Source of the DNA: Bagarius yarrelli
Lineage: Eukaryota; Chordata; Actinopteri; Siluriformes; Sisoridae
Reading direction: 5' to 3'
Assembly (NCBI GenBank): GCA_005784505.1
Contig: VCAZ01000012.1
Location: 2,173,511 to 2,237,510, forward strand
DNA: 64,000 nucleotides
The notes beneath the pieces are model-generated. The model was given only the letters and a program-made list of their open reading frames with translations. It was not told where the DNA came from and searched no databases. Shown piece by piece: positions 34,751-46,900 of the stretch; position 1 is the first letter of the stretch; each line of letters opens with the position of its first letter. The position numbers and the translations under genes were made by a program.

Positions 34751-35679
34751 TTTTTATTTCACACATGTTCATGAAAATACCCATTAGATTATAAAAGAGG
34801 AGCCTGATGGTTGGGGAAGGTGCCCTGCTCAATCAGATGGCGCATCTCCAGTCTGCACGTCCTTCCTGCTATGAGGCACATTATATGTACAATAAAAGCA
34901 TTTACTGAGATAAACTGTTGTAAAGTTGCGAAAGCTGTAGTGTTGCTTAATAGTCGCCGGCCCGTGCCCTTCCCTTGGTCCTCTATCTAACCACACGGTC
35001 CATAGGATCCTAATCCCTAATTCTAACCCTTAATCTATCCCCAACCTTAATCCTATCCCCAACCCTTACCCTAGCCCCAAAACTTGTCTTGACTCCTGCT
35101 GGTTGCTGGAAGTCTTTTTACATGTCACCCTTTTTATATAGTTTTTTAAACATTTACTAAAATAACTCAATTCAGTGTAACTGGAATCTCTAAACTATAC
35201 TCTGAGTTCCCAACCAAGGAAGCCAGAGGCGACATCGGCAAAAAAAACCCAAATCTCCATTGGTGACAAATGAAGAAAAAACCTTGGCAGCAAAGGTTCT
35301 GTGGTTTTGTCTGGATGGCCATCTAAAAGACAAGTTTATTTGAAAACTGCCTCTGGGGCTTGTTGTTTCTAGGTGCTGATCCACCAATCTGGCTGGATAC
35401 AGATTAGATTAGATTATTAGCGTAAATGCCATTCTACTTATATTATTGGTGTTCCTGGTTCTGGTTGACCTGATTATTACAGCTCATCAATCCTATGAAT
35501 GATTTAATTAATAAAAATGTGTAAATGTGTTAAAATAGGTTAAAGAGATAGGTCTTTAATCTAGTTTTTAGGTGACAGAGTGTATCTGCCTCCCGAACAG
35601 CGTATTATTTGGGCACTAGATAGGAAACAGATCTGCTGCCCGCGGTTGATTTTGTTATGTAAATGCCTTTATTTTGTAA

Positions 35680-35935
35680 CATATACTTTTTACAGCACAG
35701 TAAAATTCTTTTTTTCACTTATCCCATCTTAGTAAGTTAGGGTCAGCTATGATACAGCGTCTCTGAAGCAGGAAGGGTTAAGGGTCTTGCTCAAGGACCC
35801 AACAGTGGTTGGTTTGCCAGTGGTGGGGCTTGAACCCAGTTGTTTCTGGTTTTTAGATCAACAGTTGGTGGGGCTTGAACTCTGGTCTCCAGATCAGCAA
35901 CTCAGCAACGATTTGAGCCATCACTGCCCCATAAT
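35680..35935 (+). repeat. SINE-like repeat inside the L2 fragment
   Basis: Contains 'gttagggtcagctatgatac', 'gggtcttgctcaaggaccca' and two copies of 'ggtggggcttgaac'. It is related to the repeats at 13740-13960 and 29230-29450. LINE sequence flanks it on both sides, so it inserted later. Confidence 0.55.
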
Positions 35936-36151
35936 GCAATTTTCCCCCGTCTGGGACTCGAGATACTGTCCAATATACTAAGAGAAGTTGATATTATTCT
36001 AGGTTTTTTTCAATTGTTAGAGTTTTAAGAGCACAGTGGAGGTTTAGAATTATAAAAGAAAGGGAGCTCACTCAAGTATAATTCAGGGCTTTATAAGTAA
36101 TTAGCACGATTTTAAAATCTATTGGATGTTTAATTGAGAGCCAGTATAGGG

Positions 36152-37321
36152 TGTCAGAACTCAGAGCCAACCTCCGAGCAGGCACATTTGTAGTGGTGTC
36201 ACAAGCGGAGCCACTTTCCACTGTCCTAATTAAATTATCAATGAAAATAATAGACTTCTAAAAAGAATAAAAATTCTTGAGTTCAAGGTGAGAAGAGCAA
36301 AAATCCAAGGATCCAACAGAAGCAATCTTTCCAACAATAAATGGCACAAGCAAAGTATAATCCCAAAAGCAAGTGCAAATTTTCTCTGAAAATCCAGTCC
36401 TTTTATACCTGTGAAATTTAGTCCAACCCCTTTTTTAACCAATGAATTTCCATTATTTTCAAATTTACCTAATCGGATTCCTCCCAGTATGATGTACGTT
36501 ACCCTTATTGTTAAAAAAAGGATGATGTCAGTATAAAAGCCTTCTCTTCCTTATTGTTTTTCACACTTGGTTTGCCTCAGACCCTTTCGCTGTGGATTTT
36601 TTAAATCTTTAAACTTTGAACATTTATCTGTTGACAATACGCAAGTTTAATTTCATTAATTCATATACTAGCGTCTTTATTCTACCCTTTATATATGTAT
36701 ATATATATATTCCTTTTTTCCTTTTTCTTTTGCTTTCTACTTCTAAGTTATATTTAAGATCAACATTAGTCTAATCCTTTAATGATTATAATACTTTAGA
36801 ATCACCTATTTATTTTTCTAATGATTCTTCTAATTAGCACCAAGTGTTCACACAGTTATGATTAATATCTACTTTTAAGATTGTATAAAAATCATGACTG
36901 TGTACGTCCGCTCTCTGTTAGACTGGAGAGATACGTGTCTTTGAACTGCTCTCTACCGTCTACGCACTCTGGAGGAAAAAGTAGACCTGTGCGTCTAATT
37001 TTTTTCTTACCTAACCTGCATGTCAAACTCAAACCGACACTGTGGTCCTTCCACTGATAAAGCTGGTACCTCTACTGGGATTAAACATCTGCATTAGAGT
37101 TTGTCACAGTGGCAATAAACAGTGGCACTCCCTATACTATCGCCACCCTTGTTTTCTTCTGACGAATATTCTCTTCCATCCATTCGTCCCTCTTTCCTTC
37201 ACCATATTTCCCTGTTAGCACTAATGCTGAGGATGAATTATTCCAGTTGATTAGTTGTGGGTTTTTCTCAGTACCACTGTGTTTTGAGTGTATTTTTGTA
37301 CTTTATTGATACTATTTGTTG

Positions 37322-37352
<31 letters not shown>

Positions 37353-37562
37353 CACACACGTTTTGTTATATTGTAGATTTTGATAGCACACTGTCCCTAT
37401 TTTTCTTCTTATCTGCAAAAATGTACATCAGGTTTAGCTTTATTACATTTCTCCTTTTAGTGCTACTCCTAATATGTATATATTATCGTCAGTTATTAAT
37501 TATTGCTCCATTACACCTGTGTGTTGCTCACGCCGCCCTCATTTTTAGCATTTTTTACAAAA
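36152..37562 (-). mobile_element. Solo LTR (1.4 kb) inserted in an L2 LINE
   Basis: Starts TGTCAGAACTCAGAGCC and ends near 'cattttttaca'. Most of it matches, in inverse orientation, the LTR at 61035-62224. On the minus strand it has a TATAAAA box (36401-36407). AGGG at 36148-36151 and 37563-37566 is the likely 4-bp target duplication. It contains a CA microsatellite at 37324-37352. No internal retroviral genes accompany it. Confidence 0.7.
37324..37352 (+). repeat. (CA)n microsatellite
   Basis: About fourteen CA units inside the solo LTR. The related LTR at 61035-62224 carries the complementary GT run at about 61240-61277, so the microsatellite seed belongs to the LTR family. Confidence 0.9.
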
Positions 37563-37964
37563 AGGGTGACAGAACTGGGCTGATATGGTCATACTTCCTG
37601 CTTTAGTAAGAACTCTAGCTGCTGCATTTTGGACCAGTTGGAGTTTGTTTATTAGGCAGGCAGAACAACCACCTAATAAAGTGTTACAATAATCTAATAT
37701 TGAGGTCATGAATGCATAAATTAACATTTTTGCATTTGACATCGAGAACATAGGTAGTAGTTTAAATATATTTTAGAGATGGTTAAATGCAGTTTTACAA
37801 ATACTAGAATTGTGGCTCTACAAGGAAAGATTGTTATTAAATAATACACCTACGTTCCTAACGAAGAATTGACAGAGCAGCCGTCAAGTGTTAGACAGTG
37901 TTCTAAATTATTACATGCAGAGGAAAATTAACAAATCTATTTTTCAGAATTTAGCCCATAAGAA

Positions 37965-38300
37965 AATACTTGTCATCAGTTTTTTATACTGACTATTTAT
38001 TCCGTTGTTTTTAAAATTTTTAAGTGTGTAACAGGCCATACTATTACGTAATGTAACAGAAGAGAACGTTGTTGCCTAGTAGCACAATGACACATAAACT
38101 GTAAACAATGTAAAAGTCTGTGTGTATTTCATTTCTTTATTTAAATTCCCCATTTAGAGCACTAAGTAACATTGAACGGATCCACGTCTAAAATTTTGCC
38201 TAAAATAATATTATTCGGGTATCTTTCAATAATCTTTTGTTGACTAAGACGTATAACTTTGTCTCGGAAACTATTGTCAACAAAATTGGATGTAGACGAC
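37965..38300. other. Short spacer before the PPM1G promoter
   Basis: AT-rich, no recognisable gene. It separates the LINE fragment from the CpG-rich PPM1G 5' region. Confidence 0.5.
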
Positions 38301-38314
38301 GTGCCATGTACAAA

Positions 38315-38778
38315 AACCTATACTTCCGCTTCCGGATAAAATCTCAGCCAGCCCTTTCTAAAATGGATCTCTAATGGGCTGTTGATTATGATAGCGCTCA
38401 CACACGTGTTAGATTACTTGCGTAAATATCGGGAGCGTTCAGCTGCATCTACGTTTGAATTAAAGCGCGGTTTGTTCTACTCGGTTGTTGGAAGGCTAAA
38501 TTCTGCCTGTTTACGGCTCAGAGTACGCAAGCCGAAAAGTCCCGCAGCATTTTTTCTGTTAGCATCCAGTCAGCTAGACGGCTAAAAGTCCGGGTGGACA
38601 TAAAGCGCGGCTTTAGCTGATTTCGTTAGTAGCAGTAGAGTTCAGAAGGAAATGTGCAAAAGATCCGCTATACACGGACACACAGCACGCGTTTGAGACT
38701 TTTTAAATACACTCATCACCCTTTAACTGGGTTTCTTTTATTTGTCAACATTAACCTAATTGGCGTCCACAGGACAGC
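38315..38778 (+). promoter_or_regulatory. ppm1g: PPM1G promoter and 5' leader, CpG-rich, ETS-type sites
   Basis: The region before the PPM1G ATG is clearly richer in CpG than the rest of the window. It carries 'acttccgcttccgg' at 38322-38335, two overlapping GGAA cores on the minus strand, as bound by ETS/GABP factors at housekeeping promoters. No TATA box is seen. The transcription start and any 5' intron cannot be placed from sequence alone. Confidence 0.5.
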
Positions 38779-38889
38779 ATGGGGGCGTACCTATCGAAGC
38801 CCAACACCGAGAAAAGCACAGCCAACGGGGGGAACCACAAACTGAGCTACGGGCTGGCGGCCATGCAAGGATGGCGCGTTTCAATGGAG
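38779..38889 (+). CDS. ppm1g: PPM1G exon 1 (coding part)
   Basis: Residues 1-37. Begins MGAYLSKPNT and ends MQGWRVSME; the Arg and Glu belong to the PP2C active-site entry. The donor is GTACAC at 38890, phase 0. Confidence 0.95.
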
Positions 38890-41800
38890 GTACACACGCA
38901 TCTTAGCTTTTTGATACTAGCATTTCAGCTAGGGTTGCTGACTGCTGGCTAACTTCGGTACCAAATGCTTGTATGCCCTCTAAACGTTTCACTGTGTGTT
39001 TCAAAAAAAAGTTTTAGAATTATAATGATTTTGCAGTTTGTGTAGTGAAACTGAGTTGCCAGCGTGCAAACTTTCGCGCCATTAGCGCCGTCTTTCGAGT
39101 CAGGGTTTATGGCGCTGCTCTGTGGCCTTTAACGTCTCCTTATTGTCCCTGATTCCAGGACGCTCACAACTGTATTCCAGAGCTGGATGAAGAGACGGCA
39201 ATGTTCGCCGTTTATGATGGGCACGGGGGTAAATACGACATTTTTACATTAGCGGTACATTATTCTATATTAGTACATGCTTCTTTTCAGTAAGAAAGGG
39301 AGAAGTGATCGTAGAGAATTTGTGTTACGTGTGGATTTTCTACATCCAGGTGAAGAAGTTGCTTTGTACTGCTCCAAATATTTACCAGACATCATAAAAC
39401 AGCAGAAAACGTATAAAGATGGTAAACTACAGAAGGTAAGCTGGTTGGCCCATAATTCTTTTAAGTACGTGTAAAATCACAACATTTAACAGGTTACTAT
39501 TGCTAATTATGTTGACTAGCCTGAAAGCTAGACGTTCTATACACCCAAAAGGTCGGCCCCCTCCCCCATCTTTAAGTGTTGAATTTATTTATTGAGAATG
39601 ACGAGGTGAATTATATAAATGGTAAAACATTCTGTCTAACTTTACACTGCAGGGGTGTAGTACAGAAAGTTTCTTATCTTGGGTCTTGTGTTAACTGTGA
39701 TAAAATTTGTATTACAGAAGCAAATCTTTACTTGATTCGTATCTTGAATTGTATCTTATCTTTAGTAAGTAAATCTTAAAACCTATCAGCAAGTGTGACA
39801 ATCCATTCTCAGTTCAAACCAACACAGCACGAGCTGTTGATAAGGTAAATAGAATAAAAAAACAAAACCGCGTTGAAATCGGAACTCCTAAGTTCAGGTA
39901 AAAGGCAATTCCAATACGATTTGGCAGGTTTTTACCTTCGCTCACTTACGAAGACAGAGTTGCCAAATTCTGTCTGTGGTGTCCAGCATCAACCCTGCAT
40001 CTGTGTAAAGAAAAAATGTACCATCCTTGCAAGCGAAACAAAAATGAAGGGAGATGAAAACAGGAGTGGGAACAATCTTTCACAAACATCTTTGTCATTA
40101 AACATCTCTGTTCTTAATTTTTAGGTATAAAGTGTAATGCCATGTTTGATAGTGCTAAAATGTCGTAAGCAGTTTTTAAGTTACTTTCAAATAATTAACT
40201 TAGACTGCTGTGGTGGGTTCTAAAGTTAAGACAGGTTTTAGGATGTTTTGTCAAGTAGGACGGTTCTGTAATACTCCATCCTATCTGTAGTTAAGATAAG
40301 AAAACACACTCAGAAAATGCTGTTCTGTAATAGCTTTTGTGCTAAATGTGGTCCTAACTGAAATTACCATGGTTAACAAACAATAAGATTTTTAAGTTAA
40401 AAGTTTTTGGGGGTTTTTTGGAAAATGCCCCCTGTTGTGTTTGTTAGACACAAACCTAGGCTGCTCATTGCTATTTACTATTCTGACATCTTAATTTAAA
40501 TGTACAAAATGTAAAGTAAGTTATATCCTTTAGCCTGGTTGTTAGGTTTATGTGTTGTTGTGACATCATGTCATTGTGGTAATCACATTTATGATGCTTT
40601 TGTGGAAAAGTTTTCATCTCGTCGTGTGTATGGCCAATATCAATAGAACCTGTGTGAACTGCCTATTTTGGTCAGCATATGCAAAAATTTTAGTCTCAAT
40701 TTGCTTTTACCTGGTTATGGTTAAATTAAACATTTTTACAACCCTTTATAAAATAATTCACACATTGACTTCTTAATTGACTAAGATAAAGATAGTCCTT
40801 TATGCAAATTTGTAATTGATGGGAAATTTTTAGGTCATTGCAATCATCAAACAGCTATGATCACCCTTTAAAAACATTGCCCCTTTATTTTCGGTACTCA
40901 TGGATTGTGTGATTACAGGCTCTGGAAGATGTTTTTTTGGCTATAGACTGCCAAATCACTACAGAAGAAGTTATAAAAGAGCTTGTTCAGATAGCTGGCC
41001 GTCCTCAAGAGGAGGCAGCCCCAGAGAATGTAGCGGATGAAGATGATGGTGAGAATAATATTTGAAAAATCAATTTAGTGTGTGCAACAGTTAAAGCTCA
41101 AGTTATAACTACTTATGCTTCTTATTGTCTCTCCCAATAGTGGATAATGAGGAAACTGCTCTTTTGCATGAGGAAGCCACAATGACCATCGAGGAGCTGC
41201 TTGTCCGCTATGGGCAGAACATGAATAAAGCCAAAAAGCTAGGACAGGATGGTCCTAAAGAGCTAAAAGACCAAGATATTTTTCACAAAAATAATGAAGG
41301 GCTCAACGGTGAGACAGGATGTGGGGCATTAGAAACAGACAGCAATGGAAAAGCCAAGCTAGAAGAGACATGTGGAGACTTCAAAATGAGGACCTGCAGG
41401 AGAGCGACAGCCTCTTGCAGAGGGAGCTCTGCAGCTGGAGACTCTTTTGATAGGGAAAAAGCAGGAGCCACAGCGGATGCTGGGCCTTCCTGTTCCTCCT
41501 CTGCAGCACCCACACCAGGAAGTGCCAAATCAAAGTTCTTTGAGGACAGTGAGTCAGATGAAGGGGAGGATGAAGAGGAGGGCAGTGATGAGGTAGAAAG
41601 CATTTCTGGCAGAGTGAATAAATGTAACTAGTTTGAGTCTGTTAAGAGTTTTTTTGTGTGCGATTTTGTTTTGCTGGATATTTGTTTTTAGTAATATACG
41701 CCAAATTATTAGTAAAATGTACTGATTTTGTATTTATGGTCTGCTAGGATGGTAGTGAGCAGGAGGGTGAGGACAGCAGTGAGAATGAGGAGGATGACAC

Positions 41801-43858
41801 TGAAGAGGAGGAACAGGAGGAGGAAGAGGAGGAAGAGGACACTGATGAGGAAGAATTGTGTTTGCCAGGGATGGACGGTAAAGAAGAGGCAAGTGGAACA
41901 GTGCTTGGCTGGATTTAGTAAATTAGATTAGATTAGATTCAACTTTATTGTCATTGTGCAAGGTACGTGTACAGAGCCAATGAAATCCAGTTAGCATCTA
42001 ACCAGAAGTGCATACGTGGCTTATTTACAATAAATATCAGTGTAATAAATAGGGTATGGGGTTGATAGTTACAGAGGGTATATGGATAGAATATAGAGCT
42101 GTAACAGTAGATAGTTATAGATTGTGCAAAGATGCATAATGATAAGGTAGTGCAAAGTATAGAAGTGGCAGTGCAGTAGTAATTAAAACACTGTATATCA
42201 GCTGTTCAGTGCAAATATTACCTATGTAGGGAAAAAATGTATTGCATGCAGATGTTTTTGTTTTACGCTTAAGGGCATAGTGCAACATTTTTTTATTTTA
42301 TTAGATCTTATTAGTCTTTCAATTAAAACAAATACCATGTTGGTAGATTGTAATTTGGTAAAGCTATTTGCATATGATTGCGAATGCAAAAATTAGCTTT
42401 GAGTAATTTGTCAGCAATCACTAATTCACAATGAAATGTCTATTACTGTCAATAATGAAAGAACGCGATTTGAAGTGATTTCAGCCAAGCTGATTGAGGA
42501 TAAATTATGCTGGCAGAAAAACATTCTCAATTTACACATGTATTGTAAGCCTTATGCCTGTTGCATAGATCTTTTTTTTGCACATATGAATGCACATTGA
42601 AGGTTTTTAAGCATTGCCTGTTTTAGTAATTAAACCAAGGTTTGATTACTTATGCAGTTTTCATACAAGATGTATGATTGTAAATAGGGATGCACTAGCT
42701 AAATGCTAAATCACACTGATGTATTTAATGTTGGTACAGTAAAGGAGGACCTAAACAGTTTGGCTTGATGGTTGTGGGGCTGTTCTGCTTTAGTACTGAC
42801 GGAAGCGTTGACCTTGGGTACCTGTATTATATTAAAATAGTACCGGTATTGTAATGCTATTAATATCAAATTTTAAATTTTCTTGTTTTTTTTAGCCTGG
42901 CTCAGACAGCGGGACTACAGCTGTAGTGGCTCTGATTCGTGGGAAACAGCTAATAGTAGCCAATGCTGGAGACTCTCGTTGTGTTGTCTCAGAGAAGGGT
43001 AAAGCAGTGGACATGTCTTATGATCACAAACCAGAAGATGAACTGGAACTGTCAAGAATAAAAAACGCAGGAGGCAAAGTGACCATGGACGGACGTGTCA
43101 ACGGAGGGCTAAACCTTTCCCGAGCTATTGGTGTGTGCACACTTTACTCCTGCTTTTTATTTTTTCTTCTTTAGTATTTGACATTTTCAATCTAGTTTTT
43201 GACTGTTTCTGGGTTTCAGGGGACCACTTTTACAAGAGAAATAATAACCTTCCACCTGAGGAGCAGATGATTACTGCTTTGCCAGATGTCAAAGTATTGA
43301 CTCTCAATGAAGATCATGAATTTATGGTGGTTGCTTGTGATGGAATTTGGTGAGGATAACTTTTAAGTCTTGTAAATGGTCACATTCTTTTTAAAGGGTA
43401 TTTTGGTTTTAAGTTTTCAAGGGTATAAATAAATTCAATTCAATTCAGTTTTATTTGTATAGTGCTTTTTACCATGGTGATTGTCACAAAGCAGCTTTAC
43501 AATTGAAGAAATTGAGATGAAAATGAAACAGAAATCAGTTTGTCCCTGATGAGCAAGCCGGGGGCGACGGTGCCAAGGAAAAACTCCCTGAGATGAGATA
43601 GGAAGAAACCTTGAGAGGAACCAGACTCAACAGAGAACCCATCCTCATTTGGGTGTGAAAACAGGGTAGCAGGGATTGAGGTTACATTGTGTGTGTGTGA
43701 ACAACTTTAATCAGTAGTCCTTAAAGAGCAGCTGGAACGTCTTTATGGTGAAGTGGGTCGTCCAAGATCGCCCTAGTGAAGCATCATCCACTGGGCAGGT
43801 CGCAGGGAAGGGTCTCACAAGACCGGGTCGGAGGTGGGATCTGGATCACCGGCAGCGC

Positions 43859-43908
<50 letters not shown>

Positions 43909-46900
43909 ACACAAAAAGAAGGAAAACAGTTAAGTGACAATGTAATCACACGGTTTGGATTGATTAAGTGAGAAATGTAGAGTGCAAGGATGGACTCCGG
44001 CAAGACTAACTAGGTCAGCATAAATTCTGGACTAACTGAAGTTTATTAATGCACCTAGTTGAACATCCAGACATTAAAGCGTTACAGTAATCCAGCCTGG
44101 ATGTGATAAACGCATGAACTAGCGATATTTCGAAGATGATAGAATGCTATCCTGCTAATATTGTCGACATGGGCTTCAAATGAGAGATTGGAGTCTAAAA
44201 TCTTTTACTGTTGCACTTGCTGAAACAGAAAGACTGTCTAGTGTTAAGGTGTGATCAGGAAGCTTACTTTTAGCTACCTGTGGTCCTAGAACCAGAACCT
44301 CCGTCTTGTCAGCGTTAAGCAAGAGGAAATTGCATAACATCCAATCTCTTACTTCCTTCACACATTGCTCAATTTTATTAAACTGGCCTTTCGCGTCAGG
44401 CCTTGATGAGACGTATAACTGTGTCACATCAGCGTAACAATGGAAACTGATATCATGCTTACAAATTATGTTTCCCAGAGGCAGCATGTAAAGAGAGAAA
44501 AGAAGTGGGCCTAAAACCCAGCCCTGTGGAACACCATACTTTACAAGGGAGCATGCAGAATAATCACCATTTAAATCTACAAACTGGTAGCGATCGGTTA
44601 AATAGGACTTGAGCCACGCAAGAGCTGTTCCTTTAATTCCTACTAATTTTTCTAATCTGTGAAGAAGAATATCGTGATCTATGGTGTCGAAAGCCGCACT
44701 AAGGTCAAGTAATATAAGCAACAGCCTTGGTCGGATGCCAGTAAGAGGTCATTAGCTACTTTGACCAGTGCTGTCTCTGTGCTGTGGTGAGACCTGAATC
44801 CTGATTGATAAAGTTTATTTCTTTGTAAATATGAACATAGCTGCTGTGCTACTACCTTCTCTAGGATTTAAGAGATAAACGGAAGGTTAGATATCGGCCT
44901 GTAGTTTGACAGCTCATTTTGGTCAAGGTCAGGTTTCTTAATTAAAGGTTTAATAACTGCTAATTTAAAAGATTTGGGAACATACCCACTGCTGAGAGAA
45001 GAGTTAACTATTTTCAACAGGGGTTCTGATACTGCCGGAACAATTTGCTTAAGAAAGTGTGTTGGTATAGGATCTAACACACAAGTTGATGGTTTTGTGG
45101 AAGACATGAGTGCGATTAGGTTTTTCTCTTCCAGAGGAGTGAAATTTTCTAAGTTCTGATCTGGTGCGGTTAATTGTTCATCAGAATCATTTGAAAGGTC
45201 TGGTTTTAGAGCATGAATTTTCTGCCTAATGTTTGCAATTTTAAAGAAGTTCATGAAATCCTCACTGCTGCACGCAGTTATAGTGCAGGTTTCTGAGGTC
45301 GTCTTATTCCTAGTTAATTTTGCAACGGTGTCAAATAGAAATCTAGGATTATTTTTATTATTTTCAATAAGGTTAGAAAGATACGTTGATCTAGTTACAC
45401 TAAGAGCTTTTTTATAAGCTAGAATTTCCTCTTTCCATGCTGCCTGGAAAACCAGCAATCTAGTTAGGCGCCATTTACGTTCTAGTTTACATGCGCTCTG
45501 TTTTAAAGAGTGTGTGTTCGTTATACCATGGAGCGAGTTTCTTATCTTTCATTTTTTTTCTTTTAACTGGAGGCACGTTATCTAATGTAGAGCGGAATGC
45601 AGCATCTATATATTCAGTCGCCTGCTCGAGTTCTGTTGGATCAGACGGCGATCCAATGACACAAGACAATTCTGGAAGATAATTAATAAAGCTCTGAGCA
45701 GAAGTTGATGTAAGGGTACGTTTAAAGCGGTAGCGCGGCGCTACATGTGCGCTATTTGTATGACTCATTTTAAACGATATAAGATGATCAGAAATAATTT
45801 CGCACTGAGTTGTTACTATATTACTTATACTTATTCCGAAAGATAATATTAAATCTAATGTGTGACCTGCTTTATGAGTGGGTCCTATTACATACTGATT
45901 TACTCCCACTAAGTCGAGTATGGACATAAAGGCTGTTGTCAGCAGGTCGTCTGTATTTTCAAAATGAATATTAAAGTCTCCAGCAATTAACGCTTTATCA
46001 ACGGAGACAACCAGGTTAGACAGAAAATCTGCAAATTCACTAAGAATTCAGAGTACGGACCTGGGGGTCTGTAAATAAGAACTAAAGAAATAGACCGACT
46101 CTGCTTATTATTTGTCTCTGCAGATGTAAGGTTACTGTAGAGAGCTTCGAATGAATTAAAATTTCGTCCATGTTTCTGTATGATAGTTAGAATATTATTA
46201 AAAATAACTGCGACGCCTCCACCTCTACCATTAGGGCGAGGCTGATGTATGTAGCTGAAAGCTGGAGGGCTAGCTTCATTAATGCTACATACTCATTTAG
46301 TCCAGGTTTCTGTTAAACACAGAATGTCAAACTCCTGATCTGTGATCATTTCATTTACCATAAGTTGCTTTAGAAGTAAGAGATCTAATGTTTAACAATC
46401 CTAGCTTCAGAAAAGAGGCGCGGCTGTGTTCCAGTATTCTCTGAGTTTATGAATATCTGTATTAATTAAATTACTAAAGCGAACTTTTGGGGTTTTTCTA
46501 TATTCATATTGTTTAGCTCGGGGAACAGACACAGTCCTCAATATTATGGACCCTGAGAGTGATGACTCTGTGCAGCTAGCAGACGGTCGGATTAGCCAGT
46601 TGGTCTGCTGGTTGGCCTGGGCTCAACGATTAACTAGTCCTATTCTGAGACTATGAGCTATGTTTACAAGAAAGGAGAGCGGCTCCTTCCCGGGTGGGAT
46701 GGACACCGTTCGTCCTAACAGGCCAGCTAGGACCCTGAAAAGTTTTCCAATTGTCGATGTAGCCCACACTGTTTTCGGAGCACCACCTGGACATCCAGCG
46801 GTTCAGTGACCATAACCCGCTGTAAGCTATGTCACCACGTCGCATTGGTTATGGGGCCAGAGCATACTACGAATAAATACTACTAAATAAAACACTTCTC

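Larger units (their letters stand above)
32200..35150. other. AT-rich non-coding interval with telomere-like clusters
   Basis: No gene is recognised. Three clusters of degenerate CCCTAA-like units occur at about 32318-32425, 34296-34405 and 35008-35085. Two similar AT-rich units lie at 34485-34575 and 34662-34750. The rest is low-complexity AT-rich DNA. Confidence 0.5.
35150..37960 (-). mobile_element. L2-type LINE fragment split by a SINE-like repeat and a solo LTR
   Basis: The minus strand has RT C-terminal sequence at 37751-37576 (ILDYCNTLLGG, LQLVQNAAARVLTKA). It continues after the inserted LTR at 36147 with LINE sequence ('gggctttataagtaattagc' on the plus strand) and reaches a 3' untranslated part at 35190-35400 that includes 'gtcgcctctggcttcc' on the minus strand. 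The two LINE parts are colinear if the LTR at 36152-37562 is removed. Confidence 0.7.
43433..46860 (-). mobile_element. L2-type LINE, nearly full length, in PPM1G intron 8
   Basis: On the minus strand: an ORF1 esterase-domain end (46845-46651), an AP-type endonuclease region (about 46330-45700, with RPNGRGGGVAV, YRPPGPYSE and QYVIGPTHKAGHTLDLIL), and RT (about 45460-44176, with LDPIPTHFLK, NYRPISNLPFIS, LLDLSAAFDTIDHDI and GVPQGWVLGPLLFS). The 3' end at 43433 carries 'agtgctttttaccatggtg' (plus strand) and CAATT repeats. It is disabled: stops in the endonuclease, a stop at 44868-44870, a frameshift near 44720, and YADV in place of the catalytic YADD. A 45-base GA run is at 43862-43908. Confidence 0.88.

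Noticed and set aside
38382..38845. Two short plus-strand frames before PPM1G
   Set aside because: They overlap the CpG-rich promoter and first exon in other frames and have no protein features.
41283..41603. 106-codon minus-strand frame
   Set aside because: It is the antisense shadow of PPM1G exon 5; its Ser/Leu-rich product mirrors the acidic codons.
41728..41931. Arg-rich plus-strand frame
   Set aside because: Wrong frame of PPM1G exon 6; GAG/GAA codons read as AGG/AGA.
45229..45682. Plus-strand frames in PPM1G intron 8
   Set aside because: Antisense to the L2 RT and endonuclease sequence.
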